A stretch of DNA of 64,000 nucleotides from Schizophyllum amplum (lineage: Eukaryota; Basidiomycota; Agaricomycetes; Agaricales; Schizophyllaceae). Below, in pieces: positions 1-11,878 of this stretch. Made by a program: the position numbers and the translations under genes. Location: contig VDMD01000116.1 in assembly GCA_007026445.1 (NCBI GenBank), forward strand, positions 1-64,000, in the 5' to 3' direction. The notes beneath the pieces are model-generated. The model was not told where the DNA came from, ran no database searches, and saw nothing but the letters and a program-made list of their open reading frames with translations. Position 1 is the stretch's first letter. Every line of letters starts with the position of its first letter.

Positions 1-288
1 TACGCATCAATGGCCTCAAAACGCCGTTCTGAGTTCGCTCATGCATGATGCTGCAGTCTTTCAGCACTTCAGCGCTTCAGCCTTGGTCCGTGCGAATCGG
101 CAGTCACGGACCTTGAACTCGAAGCAGGCACTGTGACTCGTGTGAGCAATGTGGAGGCTGGCTCGAAGATGAAGACAACACAAGCGATCCGCCCACATGC
201 TACGAACTGAGCAAACACCATGCAAATATACATGCCCGCGGGTAGCATAACTGCCATACAACGTGTAAACACACATAGCACGCAGTCT
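1..288. other. Intergenic, 3' flank of RPF1
   Basis: This stretch lies downstream of the RPF1 stop codon. The open frames in it are short and have no conserved motif. I see no gene or RNA here. Confidence 0.5.
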
Positions 289-1651
289 TCAAAGGAAAAA
301 AGTGCGTCTCGTAGTCTCCAGCTCTGGCTGAGTAGATCATCAGGCGACGTTCCCATTGATACACGGAAGTCACTCACTTTCCAAACCCAGATGAACTCGT
401 CCTGGTCGGCGGGACGGTCTTTTGCGTGGGCACAGGAACCTCCGGGGCAGCCGATTCGGCCTCCATGTCTTCATCTGCATCCGCGTCACCTTCCACTGGT
501 GCGTCCTCCTTCACCTCCGCAGAGTCTCCCTTCTCCTCTGTCGCGGCACCTTCTGGCGGTACATCCGTATCGAACTCCAAGCCTTTCGCCGGAGCGCCGA
601 AGTTCTGCACGGCAGGAATGCCCTTCTTCATCCAACGCAACTTGAGTGTGAACCGCGGACCGATCTCCTGCAGGGCGACCTTCTCCGTCGAGCGGAAGGC
701 ATACCGATGTCTGCGAAAGAAGAGGAAGTCGCGCTGGTTGTGCAGTGTCACGACTTGTCGCCCTTGAAACTCGGGAAGTGGCGGGAAGCAGGTCTGGAAT
801 AAGCGGCCGATGCAGAGACCGAGGCGGGTGACAAAGCCATTGAGCACGAGCTCAGGATTGTGTGCTGTTGCTCGTGCGTGACCCTTTAGACGACAAGTCA
901 GTCATAATCAAGGACTCGAGCCTGCAGAACGCACGTATATCTGCTTCGTCAACTGTATTGAGGAGAGCTTGAAGTATGCTGTCGGCCCAGCGGGAAGATG
1001 AATCAGGGTGATGGCATCTGAGAACGAACGCATTAGCTCCTTGCATGTCCCTCGACAAGAAGTGCACGCACTCGGTTGCTTGTGGTCCTCATTCACAACA
1101 AGCATCTGCTTGTACCCTCTATCTGCAGCCCAGCCTGCGATGCGTCCCATCTCGAAGCCCTTGCCCTTCTTCCGCCTGATGAAGTCCGCGCCGGGGAACA
1201 CGCCCGCGAGCTCGTCGCAGAACTCGTACGTCGGCTTCGACGCCTTTGGTGATGTTGTGATCAGGATCCTGGGTGGTTTGTCGGGGTCGGCATCCGTGAA
1301 GAACGACGCGAATGGGTCGTTAGCGATGTCCGCCTCGGTCTCCTCGCGCTCCTGGGTGGTAGATGCAGATGGGTCGGCGGTCAGGAATGTGGGATCAAAT
1401 TCGCGCTGATTATCCAACGTCTTGGGTACATTCTCCTGCAACCTTTGCTGTCGTGGGGCGTAAGACGGGGCACTGGATGAAGGGGGTACGGTACGCACCT
1501 TCTTCAAAGCAGGGTTCTGCGATTCTGTCTTTGCTCGCTCGAGGCGTTCCTTCAATTTCTTTTGTGTTTTGGCTTTCTTCTGCTTCCCCGCAACATCCTC
1601 TCGCTTCGCCTTATTTCTGATTTGCGAAGGCTGGAATTTCTTCGTTACCAT
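289..1651 (-). CDS. RPF1: Ribosome production factor 1 (Brix domain)
   Basis: RPF1 is a nucleolar Brix-domain protein that binds pre-rRNA and is needed for 27S processing and 60S subunit assembly (family knowledge). The N-terminus ([19 protein letters not shown]) is basic and lysine-rich. The Brix core follows, with [20 protein letters not shown] and [18 protein letters not shown], then [14 protein letters not shown]. Introns read from the sequence are 1018-1071, 884-934 and 328-377; splicing the last gives the family-like tail [16 protein letters not shown]. One further intron must remove part of 402-493, because the frame changes there: either 402-493 or a shorter 38-nt piece. Both options keep the frame (371 or 389 aa). 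An acidic D/E-rich stretch lies in that ambiguous part. The gene is divergent from the arylsulfotransferase-like gene. The identification is firm; the 3' exon edges are not. Confidence 0.93.
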
Positions 1652-2542
1652 TGTTGCAGCAGGAGGGAAACAAGTTCAAAAATGATGATCGGCCGGCCCG
1701 GTGGTTCACATAATTGTCACGTACAGCTGCGTGACGTGACTGTTGAACCTCTCCAATTCCCATTTGAATTTCTCAAGTCAACTTCGGGCCTGCCATGACC
1801 TTTTTTGTCTTTGGGAACTTCGTTTGTCAATCATCGAATTGCCGACGATGATATGGCTTCGAATACCACCACTTGCTGGTTGAGCTTCGCGCGAACCTCT
1901 GATGCTCTTTAGCCGCGCGGGCAGTCAGCCGGAGCTCTGGGCTCACACGGCAAACAAGCTGCTTCAAACATGTTATTGGCACAATGAAGAACTGTTCCTT
2001 ATCACATCTAGTGCCGCTCTGTGCCGCTTCGTCTGTATTTTGCCTGATCTCCGCTTTCTTCGACAGCCCAGCGAGCAAGCACTTCCACAAGGAAAGCTCA
2101 GCTCGGACTCTACTAGGCGCGCTCTCTTTCCTCCACGATATGTCTGTTCTCATATATGCACTCCCCCTCTCCAGAACGACGCACCGCTCGAGCTACCTCG
2201 GAGGTCAATCATCTGGATCTCTCGAGCTGTCTCAAGCGCCTCAGCAATTATCGGAATGCCAATGCTGCGGTGATGCACCATGGACACGAGACCCATCTAT
2301 CGCTTGGCATGAGCCCGTAGGAAGGAAGGAAGGAAGTTGTTTTTGTTCGGGGGAGGTAGAGATCCACCGAGCATATGAAACCATACAGCTCTCGGTATAC
2401 GATCATTGCACTGGGCTGTCCACCACTGGGACTACTGCGCATGCGGTCCGACGCTACGCGCCATTGCACCCCTCGAATCGCTTTTAGCGAGGTAATTTGC
2501 ATCTAGTCTTGTCTTTCTCCTCCCACCTCCTCAAGAGAGACT
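1652..2542. other. Divergent intergenic region (RPF1 / ASST-like)
   Basis: About 0.9 kb separates the RPF1 start from the start of the secreted arylsulfotransferase-like gene on the other strand. It should hold both promoters. No clear TATA element, repeat or conserved frame was found. Confidence 0.4.
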
Positions 2543-3028
2543 ATGCGGGTTGCCGTTCTCGCGTCTCTCTTTGCGCACCTGGCCATTGCAGCTTGTGCGG
2601 GGCGCGCATATCAAGGAAGCTCTGCGTATGACGAGGGAGAGTATGGCATGAGCCCATCGCAGAGTTATGTCTCTACAGATTATACGCCGTATGTGACCCA
2701 ATCAGCACCCGGACTTTTATCTAACTACTTCTCGCAGAGTCGCGCTTAACTTCGAGGTCATCGTGAACGACACGACAAAGAGCCAGGTGTCGGACGGGTA
2801 TCTCTTCTTTGCTCCCCGAGGTTCGTCATGCATCAAACTCCCTACCAAAAGCCCGTGCCATACCGACATCACTCACGTACTCCCTCGACAGGCAGTGCCG
2901 TGTCCATGAACGCCGGCATCATCCTAGACCAACAAGGCCGCATGAACTGGTCTGGTAGAGACTACGGCGCCACATTCACCTTCTGCGTCACTCAGTATCA
3001 AGGCGAGGACCACATTCTGATGTGGCTA

Positions 3029-3059
<31 letters not shown>

Positions 3060-4806
3060 GGTAAGCGGGTACGGGAACGGCTACTCGCTTCTCCTGAACA
3101 ACCGCTACGAAGTACTAGTAGGTAATTTGTGCGTAACGCGCGCGAACGCGTCGAACTAGCACACCACGAATCTCGCTGAATTTTCTCCAGCACACCTGTC
3201 GGCCTTGACGGGTCCGGCGTCGATCTACATGAGACCGTTGTGACAACGAATGATACGGTCATCATGTCGGTGTACCACCCGATCGCGTACGACCTAAGTG
3301 CGTACAGGGGACCTTCGGACGGATATCTGCTGGATGGTACGAGGCTTTCGTCATTTTTATTCTCCCCTTTTCTGAGGCGAAAGCATGCAGGAGTCTTTCA
3401 GAAAATTAACATCACATCCGGTAAGTATTTTAGCTGGCCACTGCCCCATCCCGTAATCCCTGACATACTGATTTTGTTTTACTGAGCACAGGCGAGGAGA
3501 TATTCACATGGCACGCTTCTGACCACGTCGAACCCGGCGAGTGCTATGATGACCCGAGCGACGACAATGTCAGCGCAGAGAGCGCATTTGATTATTTTGT
3601 ATGTCTCGCAGTTTTTTTCTTTTTTCTCATTCAACTTGCTGACGCTTGACAGCATATCAATAGCATTCAGAAGGTACAGCATGTTTCAAATATTCAATAC
3701 CGAATTTTGACGCGCCCGGTAGGACGACTACGGTCACTACCTCATCTCATCGCGCCATTGCCACACAATATACTACCTGAACAGCACCGGCGACATTCTC
3801 TGGCGGCTCGGTGGCTCGCAATCGTCTTTCACCATTGGGGAGGGCGCCGACTTTGCCTGGCAACATCACGCTCGGTGGCGCAGCACTACACAAATCTCGT
3901 CTGTCTTGCCACATTCGCTGTCTTATATAAACTACCAGCTCACGGCATATCTCCCAGACTCTTCAACAACGCCAACCTCGACCGATTCTCTGAGGGCACC
4001 TCTCGAGGCATGTTACTCGACCTGGATTTCGACGCGAAGGCGGCTTCGCTTGTAACGGAGTTCATCCCGTTCAATCAGACCTATTCCGAATCGTAAGGTA
4101 ACGTCCAAATTTTGGACAACGTGAACGCTATTATAGGGTGCGCTTGAGTGGATGCCCGTCACTCAGCCTTGACATGTATTGCGCAGATGGGGATCTACAC
4201 CGTACCTTTCCGAGCACGATTCGGATGGCAACATTATCTGGGCGGCACGATATGGCTTAGACGGCGATTCGAGCTCTACTTCCTGTGCGTGCGGTCACTT
4301 CTCTGTTTTTCACATTACCGATTGTCCTCTTAGACCGAGCCTTACGCTATAACTGGACCGGCAGACCAACCGACCTGCCCTCGGTGACCATCTCTCCAGG
4401 CTCCGACGCCAACACCACCATCTACGTACATTGGAACGGCGCCACTGAAGTGCGCACCTGGCAGCTGTTCGGTTCGTGTGCTGCGACCCCTCAGGATGCT
4501 CAGTCCCTCCAGAACACAACCTGGCTGGACTTCGAGACCGCCATCGTGTGGCAAGGCACGTCGGACTACGCGTATTTCCAGGTCGCAGCGATGGACGCGG
4601 ACCGCCAGGTGCTCTCCTACTCGAACTTCACCGCCGCGGACGGTAGCGGCGAGCAGCTCGCGGTCGCGGACAACCAGACAGTCACTGCAGGAGATCCTGA
4701 TGGAAACACCAACACATATACTTCTGTGCAGATCGGTACGACCACCGCACTGACGGCTGTGACTGCCGTTCTGGCGGGCCTGGCGCTCGGCCTCTGCATG
4801 TCCTGA
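2543..4806 (+). pseudogene. Arylsulfotransferase-like secreted protein, apparently inactivated
   Basis: Spliced pieces match the fungal arylsulfotransferase (ASST, beta-propeller) family. There is a signal peptide (MRVAVLASLFAHLAIAACA), then MNAGIILDQQGRMNWSG, VTTNDTVIMSVYHPIAYDL, GHYLISSRHCHTIYYL, IIGWGSTPYLSEHD, DGNIIWAARYGLDGDSS and YRALRYNWTGRP. The protein ends in a hydrophobic tail after small residues, as in GPI-anchored proteins. At least ten short introns are needed; the first are 2689-2737 and 2821-2891. Two lesions break the frame. A run of 30 G at 3029-3058 leaves the frame off by one against the conserved SGYGNGYSLLLNNRYEV block. TAA at 4094-4096 stands where the family has Gln (SQGNVQ-type), with conserved sequence continuing in frame after it. 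The parent family is clear. Whether this is a pseudogene, a polymorphic allele or partly an assembly error cannot be settled from the sequence. Substrate unknown. Confidence 0.75.
3029..3058 (+). repeat. G30 homopolymer inside an exon
   Basis: Thirty consecutive G lie inside the arylsulfotransferase-like coding region. The frame entering (MWLGG) and the frame leaving (SGYGNGY) differ by one base, so the run would need one more or two fewer G. Confidence 0.95.
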
Positions 4807-4946
4807 CAACACCAATGCCCAAGAATATAGTATTACAATGTAAAGTACTCTAAATCGTTAACGTTATATTCACACTGCCAGTCGCGTCCACACCAAAGTC
4901 TGCAGGGCCCGGATCAGTGCGTCACCCCGATAACACAAGCGCAGAT

Positions 4947-6118
4947 TCAGAGCACCTTAACCTCCACCCGCAAGATACCACGCTTCGCGAATACGCCCAT
5001 CTGATCGCGCACCGTCGATGCGATGGTCTGCGGGTCCCGGAAGCACGCCACGTCGACGTGCAGGTCGCGCAGGGCGCGGTACTGCCACCCTGCGAGCGCG
5101 GCGTTGAGTGCGACCCAGTCCATGCGGTTCAGCTCCAGCGGCGACGAGGCGCTCACGATCAAAGTGAGCTGCGAGAGACGCGAGCCTATGCAGGAGAGCA
5201 GCGCGAGCGCGGAGCTCCCGCGGTTCTCGCCGGACTTGCGTAGGGAGACAAAGACCTGGAGAGACTGTAGCAGGGGGACTCCCGCAAAGTCGAGGCAATC
5301 CGCAATGTCGTCTGCGCCCGACACGTCAGATGCAGGCAGAAATTCAAAAAAGACAACGCACCGGCAGTAACGGTATCAAACAGCCGGATAGCGAGACGAC
5401 GCAGACCGCCATTGCTTGCCCGCAGAAATTTGCTCAAGCACAACAGACTCGCACGCGGTATGGGTCCGATGTCCAGCCTCTCCAATCTCGAGAGATCCGA
5501 GATGGTGAACCAGGCCATGAGCCCACACCGGTCATCATAATCCTGCGTTGTATACGTGAGACTCTCGAGCTGGAATAGTGGACATGGCGCATCTAGAGGC
5601 TGCGGTGGCAGTTCCATAAAGAACACGCGCACGCGCAGATGCCGCAGACCCGAGAAATGCCCAATGAAGCGCGCCAGCGTGAGCGAACTAGTGAACTTTA
5701 CAAAGTCAAGGTTTAGCGTGCCGATGTTGTAGAACGGGGTGCAGATTGAGCGCAATATGTCGTTTTCCAGGCCGGCGAGATCGCTATGCGCCAGCTTGAG
5801 AGTGCGTATGGATGAGATTCCGTCAAGGGCAGTGACGAGACGACGAGATGCGTCGGAACTGCAGAGTGTGTAATTGCCGATGAGGCTGAGGGTACGTATA
5901 CACGTTTTGAAGGTGGCAAGTGGGGATGCGAGCAAGTCGATGAACAGGCGATCGTGGACCGGGAGCTCGACTTCGGCGAATATTGCGCGCCTGGCTGTGG
6001 GGAGCCATGTGCGGCACACCAGTGCACATGCGTTCATCGCGTGCATGTCATCTTGCAGGTTGTCCAAGACGCATAGCTGGACTTCCACTGGAAGTTTTGG
6101 GTCGTACGACCTCTCCAT
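4947..6118 (-). CDS. F-box / leucine-rich-repeat-like protein
   Basis: This is a probable substrate adaptor of SCF ubiquitin ligases. The N-terminus has an F-box-like segment, LPVEVQLCVLDNL, followed by ALVCRTWLPTARRAIFAEV. After that come weak leucine-rich stretches typical of agaricomycete F-box proteins (IRTLKLAHSDLAGLEND, LERLDIGPIPRASLLCLSKF). One intron, 5312-5361 (50 nt), joins LFDTVTA to DDIADCLDFAGVPLLQSLQ, giving 373 aa with the sum in frame. I start at the ATG at 6118. An upstream exon is possible, because an acceptor (gtgcag) touches that ATG and a plausible donor lies at about 6168. Target unknown. Confidence 0.8.
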
Positions 6119-7140
6119 CTGCACGCCTACTCAGTATAAGATATATTGACCGCGTTCGAACACACACCTTATGTAGGTCAGGCAATCGGAACTGCTTTGT
6201 AAACAATTCGATCCTCCTCCGTTTGATCTCGCACAGGCCGTTTCCCGTCGCAGAGGTGGAATGTGGAATGCTTAATGTGGGGGGACGATACACGGGCTAA
6301 CGTATACTTATATCTCCGCGTTCCGCTGATGGGCTGATCAGCTGGGCAGTGGCAAAGATCCGAGTCGATGTCGAAAGGCCTCAGGAAGGCCTCGGGTTGT
6401 CGCCTTGGGAAGGCTGTTGGCGCGGGCAACGTCCACTGTCGCACTCGTACTCGTCCGTGTCGTACCTCGGGGAACACCTATCGTACTTGGGGGTGGGGGT
6501 GAAGTTTGAACGTGGCGTGCGCGGAGGACCACGATAAGGCGAGGGACGACGATAAGACAGCCAAACGCGCGACGATATACTTATAGTGTCCCATACGAAC
6601 CTGACCTTTATATGTGTCGCTTCCCCGTACCCAGCACAGCGGCGCCGGAAATGAAAGCCTGATATCGGCTCGGGAGCGCGGCGCATGGCGAGGGGATGCC
6701 GATAGAGGCCCGGTGAATGTCAACGGCCGTCAAGGGGTCGGCGCGAGTCTCCTCGTTGCAGGGCTGCCATACCGGATAGCAAGAGGCCATAACTTGAAGA
6801 AGCGCGTAGGGGCCCCGGACTCCGCAGCCTCGTACAACCTTGCTGGTATCGATACAGCAAGGTGCGCCTGTTATCACCAGGACGAGCTTGCCTACCTTCT
6901 CCGGAGTCCGTTGTGCGTAGATGGGACATGATAGAACAATCTAGCAGGGAGACTTAAGAAAGGATCGAAGCCTCGTGCAGAGCCTGTGCAGAGCCTGCTG
7001 ACCTGCCTCGAGGAGAGTTGATGTACTTGCATGAATTCGATGGCCGTCTGTACCATCAGCCACTAAAGTCGGAATACACATCCGCCCGACGGATAGGCAC
7101 ATTGAGCTGCCTCAGTAGAAGCAGCCGCGAACCCTCCCAG
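6119..7140. other. Intergenic, 1.0 kb
   Basis: This lies between the F-box gene start and the dehydrogenase stop. It carries two short matches to atacttata (near 6304 and 6575) but no supported gene, RNA or longer repeat. Frames here are short and lack motifs. Confidence 0.4.
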
Positions 7141-8310
7141 TCAGTCGAAGTTGACATCCGTCGTCACCTCTTCCCACTCCGCCACGATCTTCAAAACCCG
7201 CGCAAACTTGGTGCGCACGTCCGACACAGCGTCCTCGCCGAGCATCAGATACATCGGGATCTCGCGGCCAGCTGCCTTGCCCTCCCCTCGGACGACGTCG
7301 ACGAGGGCCTCCATCGCCTTCGCCGGGTCGCCCTTCTCCGTGCCGGGTATCGAGGCATATCGTGCGCGGAACGCCTCGCGCAGCTCGTGCCACGCGGGAA
7401 TGGGGTTCCCGCTGTAGAAGCCTTGGCTGTATATGCCTAAGGCGCTCGTCAGAGCGAGTGGGGACACAGAAAGTCAGAGTACCGACCTTCTGTGCGAAAG
7501 GCCCCCGGCTGCACAAGCGTTACTTGGATGTTGAATCGGGAGACTTCCTGTGCAAGCGTCTCTGTCCAAGCTGTCGACAAATGTCAGTGCCAGAATAGTG
7601 GCGACTAGGTCGTCACTGACCTGTTACCGCAGCCTTGGAAGCGGCATAAAATCCTGCTATGTCTGAGAGAAGGCAGCCACAGCATATGAGAGGTCCGTAC
7701 CGATGCCCTGCGAGAAGTCATGTCGTTAGTTCATGGCCAGGCCCATATGCATGAGAAAGACGTACAACAAGCTCCGTCTTGTAGGCGGACCGACTACCGA
7801 CCACAACTATCGTGCCGGCCTTCTTTTCCCTCATATGAGGAAGTACCGCCATGGTCACGTCTGCGACACCGAATAAATTCGCTTCCATCTGCTTGCGCAA
7901 CAAGTTCGATCTGGAGGCCGCATTAGCTGCTTCTCCCACAACGCACCAGAATCACTCGCGTACCCTCCCTCCTCGATGAGTCCCGGATAGCCGATCCCGG
8001 CGTTGTTCACCAACACGTCGATGTGTCCCCAGTGCGCGAGCGCGTCTTGTATCTTCGCCGCGATGATCAGTGCTCCTTCCGTGACATCGAGTTGCATCAG
8101 CTTCAGCTGCTCGCTCTCTTCGTACTGCGCATGCAAGTTTTCTATGGTGCGCCCCGTGGCAATGACTCGATCACCTCTTGCGAGCACCGCACGCACCAGC
8201 CGCCGCCCCAGGCCAGACGTCGTTCCTAGAGTCGCGTCATCAATGCATGTCCCCCTTCACGTAGACGTGCTACGCACCAGTGATGAGCCAAACTCTGGGT
8301 ACAGAAGCCA
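7141..8310 (-). CDS. Short-chain dehydrogenase/reductase (SDR)
   Basis: This is a classical SDR, an NAD(P)-dependent oxidoreductase with a Rossmann fold. Splicing 8226-8277 gives MASVPRVWLITGTTSGLGRR, with the TGxxxGxG cofactor motif. Then come LDVTEG, the NNAG motif (IDVLVNNAGIGYPG), the catalytic Ser region IVVVGSRSAYKTE and the YAASK catalytic Tyr/Lys motif, which lies in a short exon near 7640. The tail reads TETLAQEVSRFNIQVTLVQ. Intron 7911-7963 is also clear; three or four more short introns lie between 7440 and 7740, with approximate edges. The expected length is close to 290 aa, normal for the family. The substrate cannot be told from the sequence. Confidence 0.87.
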
Positions 8311-9697
8311 TGGCGCTCGTCTCCTACTTGGTCAAAATTGATGGAGGATCCAGAGAGAGTGAGAGATGGCGGCATGGCCATGTTAGCTGATGTTTCGGGC
8401 TACGACGGCGACTCGGGCATGACTCACGCACAGATAAAGTCTTCTGCGAGGCTTACAGGTGTGGAGTGATCACTGATCAGGCGAGACGGCTTATTCCGTC
8501 GTCCGACCGTTGGTGCCAGTTCGCCGGCTTGCAGTTGGCTTGCAGGGATTTTCCATTTCTTTCAGTGTCGCGGCGGATAGAAGCGACCGACTCGTTACAG
8601 CACTTCAAAGATATAAAAATGAGCTCAAAAATAGTTACATGCGAGACTCTGAGCTTGCCGGTGCAGTGGTGGTCAGGGAATAAGAAATGAACCAAGGAGA
8701 TCGCAAGGGAACTTCCAGGGAAGGCTTGTAAGTTGTATTTCGTGACTGTAGAGCACGTGGTGTGACTGTTCGCGTTCTGTCGCGTGGCCTGCGGCGTGTG
8801 CCTGTGCAGTGTGCACCACGTTCGGAGTCTGCTCTCCTGCTCTCGACTCTCGATATGCCGTTTGGCTGGACTGCCGAATTGCTGAATGATCTTGGCGATG
8901 ATACAGAACCGTGGTCAAAATCAATGTCATACGTCCCGGCCTGGCCTGACATCAGACTGTCCTCTTAAGCTTGCGTCTGTCAATGCCTTGCCACTGCTCA
9001 TTGATGAGCTTCACTCACATATGCATCTACTATTGATGCTACGCCTGGGCTGACCTGGCTTGAAGGACGTATGAGGCGGGTGGAGCGGCTTACGCCAGCT
9101 CAAGCGCACTCTCCTTCAAGCGCGAGCTTAAGCCCTCGCGTGGCCTAACGTGTCCCGTAACTGTATTGTCCGCAGAGATCTGAGAGACAGCATTCAGTTG
9201 TCATCTGAAGTCTCCACTGGCGTGGATTTCTGTACTAGTCCTACGGCGGCGGCAGGCGACTGGCCGGTGACACCTTGGTATTCGTTTGTGATGCTCATGA
9301 CTATTACACTTATAAGCAGGCATTGGGATGGGATATCAATGCCGAAGTCAACTCAAGAGCTGCATATTATAGTCTATGAATGTCTGTAAGGTGTAACGTA
9401 GCGGTTTGCGCTTGTCGAACATTCAAGTGGCATGACCGTGAGACATAACACGTGCCTACCCAATTTCGGAGCGCCCACGCCACTGCCCCGCGCTAAACGC
9501 TGACGAAGCTCATCCGTGACGATGAGCCAGTTTCGCAGCTTGACCACAGCTTTCTCGTCGTCGGCGTTGCCATCCTGGCTTTTACCGTCATTATAAGGTC
9601 TCGCGCGACAGCGTCCAGAATTCTCATACCCAAATCACCTTCATATATCCCTCGCATCGCTTGTACACGATCACTGTTATCAGTCGACCAAATTCGA
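8311..9697. other. Intergenic, 1.4 kb
   Basis: This is the region between the divergently placed dehydrogenase and MsrB starts. Open frames in it are short, mostly on overlapping strands, and show no motif or splice pattern I can support. Confidence 0.4.
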
Positions 9698-10332
9698 ATG
9701 GCGTCAAACGAAGCAGGACCAGCAAAGAAGTCGGACAAGGAGTGGCAGGCCGTGCTGTCTCCAGAACAAGTGCGTGCGCTTGTAAAGGCGTGGCGAATAG
9801 CTTACCTATGGCGTGCACAGTTCCGGATCCTCCGCAAGAAAGGAACAGAACCGGCGGGGACAGGGGAATATGACAAGCACTACGATGAAGGCGTTTACAG
9901 CTGCACTGGATGTGGTACACCGCTCTACAAGAGCGCGACCAAATTCAAGGTGCGAGGCCTTGGATTGAGTATACGGACCAAGCCTAACTCGCACATACAG
10001 AGTGGGTGCGGCTGGCCGGCCTTCTTCGATGCTATTCCAGGTGCCGTGAACAGGCATGTCGACAACACTTGGGGCATGAAGCGAATCGAAATCACTTGCG
10101 CAGCATGTGATGGCCGTACGTTCCCTTGTGCTCGTCCACAACATGTTCTTCCTATCTGACACCACACTAGACCTTGGTCATGTCTTCGAAGGAGAGGGAT
10201 TTCCTACACCCAGTATGTCTGCTCCACCAGTTTTGTAGCCAGGGGAAGCTGATGATGGTCGCAGCCGACGAACGTCATTGCGTGAATTCCATTTCGCTAA
10301 AGTTCGCTCCCGGCGACGAGCCCAAGATGTAG
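9698..10332 (+). CDS. Methionine-R-sulfoxide reductase B
   Basis: MsrB reduces methionine-R-sulfoxide in oxidised proteins with thioredoxin as donor. The protein starts MASNEAGPAKKSDKEWQAVL. After intron 9770-9820 it reads FRILRKKGTEPAGTGEYDKH. Two zinc-binding CxxC pairs are visible (SCTGCGTPL and TCAACDGH). The core has SGCGWPAFFDAIPG, GHLGHVFEGEGFPTPTDERH and the catalytic cysteine in RHCVNS, ending LKFAPGDEPKM. Four introns are needed; the last coding exons are short and easily missed. The length fits single-domain MsrB. No clear mitochondrial presequence is seen, so a cytosolic form is likely. Confidence 0.93.
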
Positions 10333-10774
10333 ACGAACCACATCCATAGAAGCTCTGTATTCCCTCGGGACCTGCACTGTAATCTGTAAGACTGGCCAAT
10401 GAGTCGCTGACCGTGAGCAACAACCCAAAAAGGATAACAAAGGATGCCCGAAATGGAAATCATCTCCGCAACAACTTGACAAGATCGCAAAACATGTATC
10501 AACTGGCAAAGGATTTTCCCTCTCCGCGGTGGCAACACCCTCAACACGAGCTACCTGGGTCGATCGCACACCACCATCATATGTTGTTTGGTGTCTGAGG
10601 GTTCCGCTATACTTGCAAATCTGCCTCGCCTTCGCTGATGACGTTCTACGCGACCGCGTATATAAGGCGCTCTGGCGATGTCTGCCTCCTCCAGCAGCAC
10701 CGGATCGTTCCCGTCTTCGTCTTTCCTCACTCATACACTCGTCCTTCATCCTTTTCCCCCTTTTAATTAACGAA
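10333..10774. other. Promoter region of the small secreted gene
   Basis: This 440-bp spacer follows the MsrB stop. It contains a TATA element at 10659-10665 and a pyrimidine-rich leader just before the next ATG. No other feature was found. Confidence 0.5.
10659..10665 (+). promoter_or_regulatory. TATA box
   Basis: TATATAA lies 110 bp upstream of the secreted-protein ATG, followed by a CT-rich stretch as at many fungal transcription starts. Confidence 0.6.
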
Positions 10775-11412
10775 ATGTTCGCCAAGACGTTCGCTATTGC
10801 CACACTTGCTCTCGCCACTCTGGCGAACGCGTCGCCCGTCCAGAAGCGCGTCACTGTCGACCCAGCCAAGGTGCGTACCTCTGCGTATCTATTCTCAGTC
10901 GGAGACAAGCTGACAACTGCACAGTGGTACACGCTGTCCGTCAACGGCAACCTCTACCTCGACTCGACGAACGATGTCCTCATGCCGCAGAACCACAACA
11001 GGTACGTACTCCCTGCTCTTCCTAATGCACTCGCGCTGACAATACTACAGCTTCGACGACCTCAACAGCGGTACCGACAAGGGCGTGCGCTTCCGCTTCC
11101 CCGACGGCCTGCCCGGTACGTTCCTTTCCTCTCAAGTTCTGGGTGGCATTGCTAACGTCCACTCCAGGCAAGCTCGTCTGCGAGGCGCACAACGACCACT
11201 TCGTTGGCCTTGCGGAAGGCTCGCAGCCCGAGCTCAACCAGTTCAACACCTTCCAGAAGGAGGATCGCGCCGTGACCGCCGAGGCGGGCGTCACAGGCAT
11301 CATCATTCATTTCAATGGAGACTATGTCGGCACCCAGCAAATCGGCAGCCCCGTGGACAAGGGCGACGCGGAGGACTGGGATCTTCGGGAGATTGCGATG
11401 ACTCCGCTCTAA
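10775..11412 (+). CDS. Small secreted protein, family not recognised
   Basis: The protein is 160 aa after splicing exons 10775-10870, 10925-11001, 11051-11115 and 11168-11412 (sum in frame). It has a clear signal peptide (MFAKTFAIATLALATLANAS) with a likely KR cleavage site shortly after (SPVQKR). The mature part reads WYTLSVNGNLYLDSTNDV, FDDLNSGTDKGVRFRFPDG and ends DAEDWDLREIAMTPL. It has only one cysteine, so it is not a typical cysteine-rich effector. A TATA box 110 bp upstream suggests a regulated, possibly strongly expressed gene. I do not recognise the family and give no function. Confidence 0.85.
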
Positions 11413-11878
11413 GTGGATGGACGAGGACTATCAGCCTGACGGAACTGCTCATTCATATTTATTAGCATTACGCTCGCATTAATTAACTTATTGATGATTC
11501 TGTCGCAATGATTCTTGAGCTCCTGTTACATTTCTCGTGAGTGTCAGGGAAAGATCTTGCAGGCTTTCAAGTCACGTTTAGCAGCGGTCTGGCGAGGGCC
11601 CTTGCGAAGCATTCGAGACTGCGAGCAGAATGCTCAGAACGCTCGCTCCCCTATAACCTGTCCGATGAAGAACGACGTGCTACTGAACACCCATGATACA
11701 GCTCGCAAATTATGTGACAGTTTTGTAGGATAAGTGAGTCGATGTAGAGCGAAGGTATGGTTAATAGTCCAAAGCATAAATAAAGCAGGGCGCCAACAAC
11801 AAAGCGGAAATAAACAAGACGATGAATGTCAGAAGCGACAGAAGGACAGCAAAGATTGTGGCACAAACCATGACAACC
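11413..11878. other. Convergent 3' spacer
   Basis: About 470 bp separate the stop codons of the small secreted gene and the S33-type peptidase. It is AT-richer than its surroundings (for example attagcatta near 11460) and probably holds both 3' ends. No gene was seen. Confidence 0.45.
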
